A DNA stretch of 64,000 nt. It comes from JASLDZ01 sp964242625. Its GTDB lineage: Bacteria > Pseudomonadota > Alphaproteobacteria > Caulobacterales > Caulobacteraceae. The first letter of the stretch is position 1. Each line of letters begins with the position of its first letter. Location of the stretch: assembly GCA_964242625.1 (NCBI GenBank), contig CAXTAO010000001.1:186001-250000 (forward strand), given 5' to 3'. Of the stretch, positions 1 to 8,718 are shown one piece after another. Under the pieces are notes generated by a model. It was not told the origin of the DNA. It saw only the letters and a list, made by a program, of their open reading frames with translations, and made no database searches. The translations under genes were made by a program, and so were the position numbers.

Positions 1-144
1 GCGCTCCCGGGCCTCCACGGCCACCCCGACTGAACCGACGGGCTTGGGACAGGTTGCCGCACGGTCGGCGACTTTGGTAGTCTGCCTATCGTCGGAACCG
101 GCTTGGTAAGGGCGGGTTGACCCGGCGTAGCGAGCGGAGTGCGT

Positions 145-3100
145 ATGGCCAAGCTGCGCGAAGGCCTGATGAACCGGGCGACGTCCTTCCTGCGGGACTG
201 GACGTTGCCGCGCCAGCTCGCGGGCGGCGATCCGCTCAAGGCGGCGGCGAAGTCGACACTCTCGACCACCTGGCGACCCCGGCTCGAAGAGGCCGACGCG
301 GTCGGCACCAGCGTATGCCCCTACTGCGCGGTGGGCTGCGGCCAGCTGATCTACGTCAAGGACAAGAAGCCCATCCACATCGAGGGCGACCCTCGATCGC
401 CGGTCAACCAGGGCACGCTCTGCCCCAAGGGCGCGGGCACGCTCGGCATGCTGCTCTCGCCCCAGCGCGAGACCTACGTGCTCCACCGCGAGCCTTTCGC
501 CACCGAGTGGGTGCGCAAGCCGCTGGACTGGGCGATGGAGCGGGTGGCCCAACTCACCAAGCAGGTGCGCGACGAGACCTTCGTGCACAAGCTGCCCGAC
601 GGGCGAGTGGTGAACCAGACCATGGGGCTGGCCACGCTGGGCGGCGCCACCATGGACAACGAAGAGAACTACCTCATCAAGAAGCTCTTCGGCGGAGGTC
701 TTGGCGTCGTCTCGATCGAGAACCAAGCCAGAATTTGACATTCATCATCGGTCCCCAGTTTGGGGGCCACGTTCGGACGCGGCGCGGCGACCATGGCCCT
801 GTGGGACCTGGAGAACGCCGACTGCGTACTCGTGATGGGCTCCAACATGGCGGAGAACCATCCGATCGCCTTCCGCTTCGTGGTGGAGGCGCAGCGCCGC
901 GGCGGCAAGATCATCCACGTCGACCCGCGCTTTACGCGCACGTCCGCCCTGGCCGACATCCACGCCCACATGCGCTCGGGCTCGGACATCGCCTTCCTGG
1001 GCGGGCTGATCAACTACATGCTGGTGCACGACCTGTGGTGGCGCGAGTTCGCCATGGCCTACACCAACATCGCCATGATCGTGGACGGCGGCTACGAAGA
1101 TCCCGAGACGCTGGGCGGGATCTTCTCCGGCTTCAACAAGGACGCCAAGAGCTACGCTGAGGACACCTGGCAGCCCGAGGGCAAGGTCGAGTCGAGCGCC
1201 GCGGGAATGGTGGAGCCGCCGCTGCAGCATGAATCGGACGGCGCGCCTTTCGAGAGCATGACGAAGGGTCCGCCGCCTTCGGATCCCACGCTGCAGCATC
1301 CGAACTGTGTCTATCAAATCCTGCGACGCCACTACGCCCGCTACACCCCCGAGATGGTGGAGCGCGTCTGCGGCGTGCCGGCGGCGACCTTCGAGACCAT
1401 CGCGCGCACCCTGGCCGAGAACTCGGGCCGCGAGCGCACCACCGCCATCTGCTACGCCGTCGGCTGGACGCACCAGACGGTCGGCGTGCAGATCATCCGC
1501 GCCGCCTCCATGCTGCAGGGGCTGATGGGCAACATCGGCCGGCCGGGCGGGGGCATCATGGCGCTGCGGGGCCATGTGTCGATCCAGGGCTCGACCGACA
1601 TCCCCACGCTCTATCACAGCCTGCCGGGCTACCTCGCCCAGCCCAAGGCGGACGACAAGCACAAGGATCTCGCCAGCTACCTTGAGCACGAGACGCCCGC
1701 GACCGGGTGGTGGGCCAATACGCCCAAGTACGTCGTTAGCCTCCTCAAGGCCTGGTACGGCGACGCGGCGACCGAGGACAACGGCTTCGCCTATCACAAC
1801 CTGCCGCGCCTCCTCGCCGACATGAGCCAGGAGCCGATGCGCCTTTCCATGGCCAACGGGCTGATCAAGGGCGACTTCATCTTCGGACAGAACCCGGTGG
1901 TGGGCTCGACCAACGGCAAGATCACCGAGAAGGGGCTGGCCAAGCTCGAATGGCTGGTCGTGCGCGACTTCGCCATGACCGAGACCGCCGACTTCTGGCG
2001 CGACGGCCGGCTCGTGCGCAACGGCGAGACCTCGCCGGAGGAGATCGGCACGGAGGTGTTCTTCTTCCCCGCCGCCATGCCGGGCGAGAAGGAGGGCACA
2101 GTCACCAACACGAGCCGGCTCGTGCAGTGGCACGACCACGTGGCCGAGGCCCCAGGCGACAGCCGGTCGGACCTATGGTTCGTGCACAAGCTCGGCCTGC
2201 GGCTGAAGGAACTCTACGCCGGCTCGACCGACGTGCGAGACAAGGCGATCCACGACCTCACCTGGGACTATCCCGAGAAGCCCGACGATCCGCGCGGCGA
2301 GCCCGATGCGGAGGCCGTGCTGATGGAGATCAACGGCTGGACCACCGCCGACCGCCGCCAGGTCAAGCAGTTCCAGGACTTGAAGGACGACGGATCGACC
2401 GCGGCGGGCTGCTGGATCTATACGGGCGTGTTCCCCGAGGCGGGCCGTAACGTCGCGCGCTCGCGCGTGCCCGACGCGCCGGGCGAGATGACCAGCCACT
2501 CGGGCTGGGCGTTCGCCTGGCCGCACAACCGGCGAACCATGTACAATCGCGCTTCCGCCGACCCGGACGGCAAACCGTGGTCCGAGCGCAAGAAGATGAT
2601 TTGGTGGGACGAGAAGACGGCCGCCTGGACGGGCTACGACGTGCCCGACTACATCCCCAACAAGCGGCCCGACTATCGGCCCGACTGGTCGAAGCCGCAG
2701 CGCGGCATGGACGCGATCGGCGGCGACCGGCCCTTCATCATGGAAGCCGACGGCCTTATCCAGATCTACGCCGCCTCGGGCCTGCGGGACGGGCCCCTGC
2801 CCACGCACTATGAGCCGGCCGAGAGCCCGGTGCGCAACGCGCTCTACCCCGACCAGCAGGCCAACCCGACCATGATGGTGTGGGACCGGCCGGGCAACGA
2901 GCTGCACGCGCCGGCGGACCCGCGCTTCCCCTACGTCTTCACGACCTACCGGCTGACCGAGCTGCACTGCGGCGGCATCCCGACCCGGATCATGCCGCAC
3001 ACCGCCGAGCTCCAGCCCGAGGCCTTCGTCGAGGTCTCGCCCGAACTCGCCGCCGAACTCGGCATCGAGAACACCGGCTGGACGACGATCTCCTCCCTGC

Positions 3101-3363
3101 GCGGCGAGATCGAGGTGAAGGCGTTGGTCACGCCACGGATCAAGCCCTTCGTGATCGACGGGCGCACCGTGCACCAGATCGGCATGCCCTACGTGTTCGG
3201 ACCCAAGGGGTACGCCCGCGGCGAGCCGGCCAACGTCCTCCTGGCCATCGTCGGCGACGCCAACACCTCGATCCACACCACCAAGGCGCTCACGGTGAAC
3301 CTCAGGGCCGGACGCCGCGCGCGCGAAGCGTCGGCCCCCCAGGCGGCGGTTGCGGCCGAATGA
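145..3363 (+). CDS. fdnG: Formate dehydrogenase alpha subunit (FdnG/FdoG-like), selenocysteine-containing
   Basis: Oxidises formate to CO2 at a molybdenum or tungsten bis-MGD centre and passes electrons to Fe-S partners. The frame is open from 145 to 3363 except for one TGA at 736-738, exactly where FdnG/FdoG carry selenocysteine: ENQARI-TGA-HSS, followed without a gap by ATFGRGA and HPIAFRF. Read through, it gives 1072 residues with Sec at about 198. Cys58, Cys61, Cys65 and Cys93 (CPYCAVGC, CPKG) form the N-terminal 4Fe-4S site. Similarity to the E. coli FDH-N/O large subunits runs to the C-terminus (LTWDYP, GCWIYTG, NRASADP, VGDAN). ATG145 has GGAG five bases upstream; GTG139 is the alternative. 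Oddities: no twin-arginine signal is visible, so it may be cytoplasmic, and no beta or gamma subunit gene follows. A conventional caller would split it into 199-aa and 867-aa pieces or call it broken. Confidence 0.93.
736..768 (+). promoter_or_regulatory. UGA selenocysteine codon with downstream SECIS-type hairpin
   Basis: TGA at 736-738 is followed by a strong hairpin. GGTCCCC (750-756) pairs with GGGGGCC (762-768), seven pairs including one G-T, closing a five-base loop AGTTT (757-761). Bacterial SECIS elements lie directly after the UGA, with an apical loop roughly 16-37 bases away and a G in the first two loop positions. Here the loop starts 18 bases after the TGA and its second base is G. 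Together with conserved protein sequence on both sides of the TGA, this supports SelB-dependent Sec insertion. No selA, selB, selC or selD gene lies in the window, so the machinery must be elsewhere. Confidence 0.85.
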
Positions 3364-3680
3364 GCGGCGACGAGGCGGAGCCTGGCCGAGAGGCGCTGAA
3401 GCTCTTCGACGAGGTGCTGGCCGCCCGGCCGGAGAAGGACGGGATGAAGCTCACTGCGCTGAACAAGAGCCTCTGCGCCTGGCGCGACGCGATCATCGCG
3501 CGCCACCGCGAGGCGCCGCTCGCGCCGGAGGAGCGGGACGGGCTTGAGCGGCTGAACGGCGTTATCGGCGTGGCATTCGGCGTGCAATTCCCACAGGGCG
3601 CCGTGCCGTGGGACGAATTCACCGCTGCGCGGGGCTGGCTGGCCGCCCTTCTCGCGCCGATAGATCACCAGCTTGGCTGA
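3360..3680 (+). CDS. Small protein coupled to formate dehydrogenase, unknown function
   Basis: A 106-residue soluble protein, not recognised. Its ATG overlaps the formate dehydrogenase stop (ATGA at 3360-3363), so translation is probably coupled. It is rich in charged and helical residues with an acidic start (MSGDEAEPGREALKLFDEV), one Cys, and a C-terminal Trp-containing segment (WDEFTAARGWLAALLAP). No signal peptide or membrane span is seen. Position suggests an accessory or maturation role for the dehydrogenase, but that is inference only. It overlaps the start of the following GH47 gene by eight bases. Confidence 0.7.
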   Translation: MSGDEAEPGREALKLFDEVLAARPEKDGMKLTALNKSLCAWRDAIIARHREAPLAPEERDGLERLNGVIGVAFGVQFPQGAVPWDEFTAARGWLAALLAPIDHQLG

Positions 3681-5082
3681 GCCGCCGTCGAACGTCCGCG
3701 AGGCGACACGGCGCGGGGTGCTTGCAGGCGCCGCCGCGCTCGCCACGCCGGCGGCGGCCGCGCCGCGCGACTGGAGTTCGCTCGCGCTCGCCGTGCGCGC
3801 CGAGATGGCCTGGGCCTGGGCGCACTATCGTGAGCGCGCCTGGGGCAAGGACCAGATCAAGCCCGTCTCCGGCGGCGTGGAGGCCTATCCGATCAAGGGC
3901 GGCCCGCACCTTGGCCTCACCCTGATCGAGGCGCTCGACACGCTCTGGGTCATGGGGCTGGACGCCCAGTTCGAGGACGGCGTGCGCTGGGTGCGCGACC
4001 ACGCGCGCTTCGACGTGGACGGCGAGCTGTCGGTGTTCGAGACCTCCATCCGGCTGGTCGGCGGGCTCCTGTCGGCGCACCACGCCTGCGGCGATGCCGT
4101 GCTGCTCGAGCGTGCGCACGATCTCGCGACGCGGCTTCTCCCCGCGTTCGACACGCCCACGGGGCTGCCCTGGGGTGTGATCAACCTCAAGACCGGCGCG
4201 ATGCGCGAGCGCCGCAACAGCCCCGCGGGCTGCGCCACCTACCTGCCCGAGTGGGGGAAGCTCAGCCAGCTGACGGGCGACCGCCGCTTCCACGACGCGG
4301 CCAAGCGCGCGACGGTCGCGATCTACGACCGGCGCTCCGCCATTGGGCTCGTGCCCGTGTCGGTCGACGTGGTGAGCGGCCGCTGGCTGGACCGGCGTGC
4401 GACCGTGGGCTCCTACGGCGACAGCTTCTACGAGTACCTGTGGGACGGCTGGCAGCTCCTCGGCGACGCCGACTGCCGTCGCATGTACGACAGCTGCACC
4501 GCCGCTATCCTGGCGCATCAGCGCGACGTGGTGAGCGGCGATCTCTGGTTCGCCGACGTGGACTACGAGACCGGCGCGCGGCTGAACCGGCGCGAGGACG
4601 AGCTGGCGAGCTTCTACGGCGGCCTCCTCGCCCAGGGCGGCAACGCCCGCGACGGTGCGGCCTATGTCGAGAGCTGGGCCAAGGTGCAGCGCCGGTTCGG
4701 CGTCCTCCCTGAGGAGTACGACTACGGCTCGCGCGCGCCCACCCAGATCACCAACGCGCTGCGACCCGAGCTCGTGGACAGCTGCCTCAACCTCTGGCTG
4801 CTCGACCGGGACGAGCGCTGGCGCGCGATCGCGGCCGATCACTTCGAGGCGATGCGCCGCTGGTGCAAGGCGCGCTACGGCTACTCGGGTCTAGCCGACG
4901 TGACCTCCACCCCCAAGCGGCAGGACGACGCCTGCCCGGCCTACTGGTGGTCGGAGCAGATGAAGTACTACTGGCTGCTCTTCTCCGACACGCCGCGCTT
5001 CGACTACCGGCGCAACTACCTCACCACCGAAGGCGACGTGCTGGAGGGGTTTCGTCGCGGCGCACCCGCCACCAAGGCGTGA
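3673..5082 (+). CDS. Glycoside hydrolase family 47 (class I alpha-1,2-mannosidase), Tat-type signal
   Basis: GH47 enzymes are inverting, calcium-dependent exo-alpha-1,2-mannosidases, best known from eukaryotic N-glycan trimming; a few bacterial members exist, including one from a Caulobacter strain. Family motifs in order: EALDTLWVMGL, FETSIRLVGGLLSAH, LPEWGKLSQLTG, GSYGDSFYEYLWDGW, LRPELVDSCLNLW and a C-terminal YWWSEQMKYYW. Length 469 aa fits a catalytic domain plus leader. The N-terminus reads REATRRGVLAGAAAL then ALATPAAAA, a twin-arginine signal with an Ala-rich cleavage region, so export is likely. The TTG start at 3673 is chosen because the next in-frame start (GTG 3718) would lose the RR pair; no strong ribosome site is visible and coupling to the upstream gene is likely. 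It may act with the mannose-related genes at 58.7-63.7 kb. Confidence 0.87.
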   Translation: MAEPPSNVREATRRGVLAGAAALATPAAAAPRDWSSLALAVRAEMAWAWAHYRERAWGKDQIKPVSGGVEAYPIKGGPHLGLTLIEALDTLWVMGLDAQFEDGVRWVRDHARFDVDGELSVFETSIRLVGGLLSAHHACGDAVLLERAHDLATRLLPAFDTPTGLPWGVINLKTGAMRERRNSPAGCATYLPEWGKLSQLTGDRRFHDAAKRATVAIYDRRSAIGLVPVSVDVVSGRWLDRRATVGSYGDSFYEYLWDGWQLLGDADCRRMYDSCTAAILAHQRDVVSGDLWFADVDYETGARLNRREDELASFYGGLLAQGGNARDGAAYVESWAKVQRRFGVLPEEYDYGSRAPTQITNALRPELVDSCLNLWLLDRDERWRAIAADHFEAMRRWCKARYGYSGLADVTSTPKRQDDACPAYWWSEQMKYYWLLFSDTPRFDYRRNYLTTEGDVLEGFRRGAPATKA

Positions 5083-5121
5083 GCCGCGCGTTCATCCCAG
5101 GCAGCTGAGCGGGAGTTTCCC

Positions 5122-5391
5122 ATGTCGGTCGTGTGGCGCATCGACGTCCGTCTGGGCGAGGGGGACGACGCGGCGTTGATCCGCTCCGAGCGGATCGAGG
5201 CGCGCTGCGAGGAGGCGGCGTTGCGCGAACTGGCCGCCCGAATCGAGGCCGAACCAGACCCCACCGTGCTCGACGGACAGGAGGAGCTCAGCGTGCGCGG
5301 CGAGTTCGCCCAGGGCTCGCGCATGCCGCCCCTGGAGATGCGTGCGGAGACCGACGACGCGGCGGCCACGGACACGCGGCCGCCCGGCTGA
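5122..5391 (+). CDS. Hypothetical small acidic protein
   Basis: An 89-residue protein not recognised. The ATG at 5122 has GGGAG about seven bases upstream, a convincing ribosome site. The sequence is acidic and helical in the middle (RCEEAALRELAARIEAEPD), with no signal peptide, membrane span or Cys pair. It ends seven bases before the convergent YbhB-family gene. Coding is supported by the ribosome site and by codon use like that of its neighbours; no function can be offered. Confidence 0.55.
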   Translation: MSVVWRIDVRLGEGDDAALIRSERIEARCEEAALRELAARIEAEPDPTVLDGQEELSVRGEFAQGSRMPPLEMRAETDDAAATDTRPPG

Positions 5392-5397
5392 CTCGGA

Positions 5398-5967
5398 TCA
5401 GCCCCGACGCTCGTAGGTGCCGATCAGCCGGCCCCGCGCCAGCACGTTGTTCTTCAGCGCGGCCACCACCTGCTTCTTCTCGACTTCGCCTGAAAGGCCC
5501 GGGTCCCGCGCGGTGGCGTAGGCCTGGATGACATAGCGGTGCGGCCCGTGCCCCGTCGGCGGGTCGGGCGGCAGCCAGCCCAGCTTGCGGAAAGAGTTGT
5601 AGCCGAGCCCTGGCGCTTCGCCCGCGCCGCCGTTGAACACGCCCGCAGCGTAGGCGCGTTCTTCGCCCGACAGGCCGTACGCCAGGAGGTGGACGATGGG
5701 GGCGGGGGTCGGGCTGTCGGCGTCTTCCGCCACGATCACCACGCTCGTCGCGCCGTCGGGCAGGCCCGAAATCTTGAGCGGCGGCGAGCTCTTGTCGCCG
5801 TCCTCGGTATGGGCGGCGGGGAGGGGGGCGCCGTCGGCGAAGGCGGGGCTCTCCACTACGAGGCTCTCGGGCGCGCCAAGTCCGTCCTCCTCCCACACGA
5901 GCTTCTCAAGGCCGGGCCGCACCCCCTTGAGCGCCTCGCCGATGACCGCCGGCACCTTCTCGAGCAT
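5398..5967 (-). CDS. YbhB/YbcL family (PEBP/Raf kinase inhibitor-like) protein
   Basis: A 189-residue protein of the phosphatidylethanolamine-binding protein fold. Diagnostic pieces are the ligand-pocket segment VIVAEDADSPT, then GYNSFRKLGWLPPDPPTG and GPHRYVIQAYA, in the order and spacing of the bacterial YbhB/YbcL branch. The biochemical role of this branch is not settled; it is usually a soluble small-molecule or anion binder. The start at 5967 (MLEKVPAVIGEALKG) is taken because GGGAG lies about eight bases upstream and the family begins here; the frame extends further upstream as non-homologous sequence. No export signal is seen. Confidence 0.85.
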   Translation of the reverse strand: MLEKVPAVIGEALKGVRPGLEKLVWEEDGLGAPESLVVESPAFADGAPLPAAHTEDGDKSSPPLKISGLPDGATSVVIVAEDADSPTPAPIVHLLAYGLSGEERAYAAGVFNGGAGEAPGLGYNSFRKLGWLPPDPPTGHGPHRYVIQAYATARDPGLSGEVEKKQVVAALKNNVLARGRLIGTYERRG

Positions 5968-6026
5968 GGCGCAACTCCCGTGATCCGCCGCAACAAGCCG
6001 AGCCGCGCGCTGCGGTTCCCCCGCGC

Positions 6027-6260
6027 TCAGTCGCGGCACTCGTGCGGGTAGCCGTCGGGGCCCACGAAAATATTGGAGCGCGGGTCGTAGCTCGGGTGGT
6101 GGTAGAGGCAGCGGCGGACGTGGGCGCGCCACCCGGGCGGCGGCGGCGGCGGCCCCCAACGCGGCGGCGGCGGCGGATAGTCCTCGCAGCCTGCGAGCAG
6201 CCCCGCCCCCGCAAGCACGGCGGCGGCTACGAGCGGGCGAATGACGTTGCGGACGGGCAT
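6027..6260 (-). CDS. Small lipoprotein with BA14K-like C-terminal motif
   Basis: A 77-residue protein with a signal peptide ending in the lipobox LAGC (Cys25), so it is predicted to be lipid-anchored. A proline-rich stretch (YPPPPPRWGPPPPPPGW) follows. The last about 28 residues (RRCLYHHPSYDPRSN, then DGYPHECR) resemble the BA14K-type motif C-x-x-x-x-x-SYDP...G.DG..H.C, common in alphaproteobacterial small secreted proteins. The two Cys flanking that motif could form a disulphide. GAGGT lies seven bases before the ATG. Function unknown; the motif assignment is by eye. Confidence 0.7.
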   Translation of the reverse strand: MPVRNVIRPLVAAAVLAGAGLLAGCEDYPPPPPRWGPPPPPPGWRAHVRRCLYHHPSYDPRSNIFVGPDGYPHECRD

Positions 6261-6359
6261 GGCGGCGACCTCGACGGTGAGCTGAGGGGAAGCTCGCCGT
6301 CGCGCCCTGAACGGCCCCTGACCTGCGCGTTCAGCCGGGGTGGGTTCCGCCAGGGCCGC

Positions 6360-7118
6360 TCAGTCGAGGCGCGGGCGCGTCGCCACCATCATGTAGTTCA
6401 CGCCCGCGTCGCCCGAGAGCGACCAGCGGTCGCGCAGGGGATCGTAGACCACCCCCACCGGCCCCTGCACCCGCACGGGCTCAGTCGACAGGAACGCGCG
6501 CACCTCTTCCGGCGTCAGGAACTTGCGCCATTCGTGCATGCCGCGCGGCAGCCAGCGCAGCACGTACTCGGCCCCGACCTTGGCCAGCGCCAGCGCCTTG
6601 AGCGTGCGGTTCAGCGTCGCCACGATCAGCACGCCGCCGGGGGCGACCAGCCGTGCGCAGGTCCGCAGAAAGGCGGCGGGGTCGGCCACGTGCTCGACCA
6701 CCTCCATCGCCAGCACGACGTCGAAGGGTCCTGCAGCCTCGGCCAGGAGCGCCTCGGCGGTGGCGGCGCGGTAGTCGATCGCGAGGGCGCCTTCCTCCGC
6801 GTGCACGCGCGCGGTGACGACGTTCTCGGCCGAGGCGTCTACCCCGGTCACCGCAAACCCCAACCGCGCCATCGGCTCGGAGAGAAGCCCGCCGCCGCAG
6901 CCGATGTCGAGGAGGCGTAATCCTTCGAACGGTCGCGGCGCGCGCATGTCGCGCCCAAAGCGGGCCATGGCGGTGTCGCGCACGAAGGCCAGGCGCGTCG
7001 GGTTGAAGCGGTGCAGCGGCCTGAACTTGCCGCGAGGGTCCCACCACTCCGCCGCGATCGCCGAGAAGCGCGCCACCTCCGCGGGATCGACGCTGTCGTG
7101 GCCGTGTCGCGCTTCCAT
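6360..7118 (-). CDS. ubiG: Ubiquinone biosynthesis O-methyltransferase UbiG
   Basis: A SAM-dependent methyltransferase that performs both O-methylations of the ubiquinone ring at the membrane. The 252-residue sequence has the UbiG opening (SVDPAEVARFSAIAAEWWDP, then KFRPLHRFNPTRL), the glycine-rich SAM motif LLDIGCGGGLLSEPMARLG near residues 69-87, GVDASAENV, the VLAMEVVEHVADP motif and the LNRTLKALALAKVGAEYVL segment with PRGMHEW that is specific to this family. The start at 7118 (MEARHGHD) matches the family's N-terminal length; the frame stays open upstream but that part is not homologous. It is divergent from lysC, an arrangement common in alphaproteobacteria. Confidence 0.95.
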   Translation of the reverse strand: MEARHGHDSVDPAEVARFSAIAAEWWDPRGKFRPLHRFNPTRLAFVRDTAMARFGRDMRAPRPFEGLRLLDIGCGGGLLSEPMARLGFAVTGVDASAENVVTARVHAEEGALAIDYRAATAEALLAEAAGPFDVVLAMEVVEHVADPAAFLRTCARLVAPGGVLIVATLNRTLKALALAKVGAEYVLRWLPRGMHEWRKFLTPEEVRAFLSTEPVRVQGPVGVVYDPLRDRWSLSGDAGVNYMMVATRPRLD

Positions 7119-7218
7119 CGGGAGCCCTGCGCCGCTAGGACCGCCAGGCCCCCTCAAGCTTCTCGCGCACATGGCCGCGGGTCGGGGCGCTGGCAAGGCG
7201 CGGAGAGCGGGGCGGAAC

Positions 7219-8472
7219 GTGTCGCGGCTCGTTATGAAGTTCGGCGGCACCTCCTTGGCCGACCTCGAGCGCATCCGGCGCGTGGCGCGGCTCGTGGCGG
7301 CCGAGGCGCGGCCGGGGCGGGGGCTGGCGGTCGTGGTCTCGGCGATGAGCGGCAAGACGAACGAGCTTGTGACCTGGACGGACGTGGCGGGCGCGGCGGC
7401 CGTGGGCCTCGACCCCTCCGACGACGAGTACGACGTGGTGGTCGCTTCCGGCGAGCAGGTCACCGCGGGGCTCTTGGCCATGACCCTGCGCAACGCGGGC
7501 CTGCCCGCGCGCTCCTGGCTGGGCTGGCAAATTCCCATCGTGTCGGACGGCGCGCACGGCCGCGCCCGCATCGACGACATCCCCGCCCAGGCGTTGGCCG
7601 AGCGGATGGACGCGGGCGAGATCGCGGTGATCGCGGGCTTCCAGGGGGTCACGCCGGGCGGCCGCATCACGACCCTTGGCCGCGGCGGCTCCGACACTTC
7701 GGCGGTGGCTGTGGCGGCCGCTGTGCGCGCCGAGCGCTGCGACATCTACACCGACGTAGACGGCGTCTACACGACCGACCCCCGCATCGAGCGCCGCGCG
7801 CGGCGCCTGCCCCGCATCTCCTATGAGGAGATGCTCGAGATGGCGTCCCTGGGGGCCAAGGTCCTGCAGACGCGCTCGGTCGAGCTCGCCATGGCCCAGC
7901 GCGTGCCCGTGCGCGTGCTCTCCTCCTTCACCGAGCCCGGGGAGGCGGCGGAGGATACGGGCACCATCGTCTGCGACGAGGAGGAAATCGTGGAGAAGCG
8001 GATCGTGTCGGGCGTCGCCTATTCGCGCGACGAGGCCAAGGTCACCCTGTTCGGCTTGCCAGACCACCCGGGGGTGAGCCAGCGCATCTTCGCCGAGCTG
8101 GCCGACGCAAACGTCAACGTCGACATGATCGTGCAGAGCCGCGCGCGCCACGCCGACGTGGCCAACATGAGCTTCACCGTGGGCAAGCGCGACGCCGCGC
8201 GCTCGCTGGAGATCATGGACGCCCACAAGGCCGAGATCGGCTACGAGGCGGTCGAGATCGATGAGGACGTCGCCAAGGTCTCGGTCGTGGGCGTGGGCAT
8301 GCGCTCCCATGCGGGGGTGGCCAAGACCATGTTCGGCGCCCTGGCCGAGAAGGGCGTGAACATCCAGGTGATCTCCACCTCGGAGATCAAGATCAGCGTG
8401 CTGATCGAGTCCGCCTACACCGAGCTCGCCGTCCGCGCACTCCACGCGGCCTACGGGTTGGGCGAGGATTGA
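7219..8472 (+). CDS. lysC: Aspartate kinase (lysine-sensitive type, two ACT domains)
   Basis: Phosphorylates L-aspartate, the first step towards lysine, threonine and methionine. At 417 residues it has the usual single-polypeptide length. The kinase domain starts with VMKFGGTS (residues 5-12) and contains the nucleotide-binding GRGGSDTSAVAVAAA near 154-168 and the ARRLPRISYEEMLEMASLGA segment. Two ACT domains occupy the last third (VTLFGLPDHPGV and VSVVGVGMRSHAGV) and would bind the feedback amino acid. GTG7219 gives the normal N-terminus VSRLVMKFGG; ATG7171 is in frame but adds 16 atypical residues. Transcribed away from ubiG. Confidence 0.95.
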   Translation: MSRLVMKFGGTSLADLERIRRVARLVAAEARPGRGLAVVVSAMSGKTNELVTWTDVAGAAAVGLDPSDDEYDVVVASGEQVTAGLLAMTLRNAGLPARSWLGWQIPIVSDGAHGRARIDDIPAQALAERMDAGEIAVIAGFQGVTPGGRITTLGRGGSDTSAVAVAAAVRAERCDIYTDVDGVYTTDPRIERRARRLPRISYEEMLEMASLGAKVLQTRSVELAMAQRVPVRVLSSFTEPGEAAEDTGTIVCDEEEIVEKRIVSGVAYSRDEAKVTLFGLPDHPGVSQRIFAELADANVNVDMIVQSRARHADVANMSFTVGKRDAARSLEIMDAHKAEIGYEAVEIDEDVAKVSVVGVGMRSHAGVAKTMFGALAEKGVNIQVISTSEIKISVLIESAYTELAVRALHAAYGLGED

Positions 8473-8718
8473 GCGCAAGGAACTTGCATTTCGTGAGTGT
8501 AGGAGACCGCTGATTCGAGGCGGGCGACACCCGCCGGTCCGGCGTGGTCAGCACGTCCCCTCCGCGCGGCCTCTCGAGCCGGCGACACCGCGTCGGTGAT
8601 GGCGAGGGCGGCTCACGAGAGCCTCCCCGCCCCTTTGCCAAGCGGTAGTGCGCCGGCTGATGCGGCCTTCTGAAGCCGGCTGCGGCCGCAACCAAGCCGC
8701 CTTCCGACAGCCCCGCTC

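Noticed and set aside
94..118. EcfG-like promoter (GGAAC-N16-GGTT) upstream of formate dehydrogenase
   Set aside because: The -10 part reads GGTT rather than CGTT; one mismatch in so short an element is not convincing.
736..738. TGA as a genuine stop or sequencing error making a broken formate dehydrogenase
   Set aside because: Frame and homology continue without shift directly after the TGA, it sits at the known Sec position of this family, and a suitable hairpin follows.
8519..8535. GC hairpin after lysC as a rho-independent terminator
   Set aside because: The stem is only six pairs and no T-run follows, so it cannot be called a terminator with confidence.
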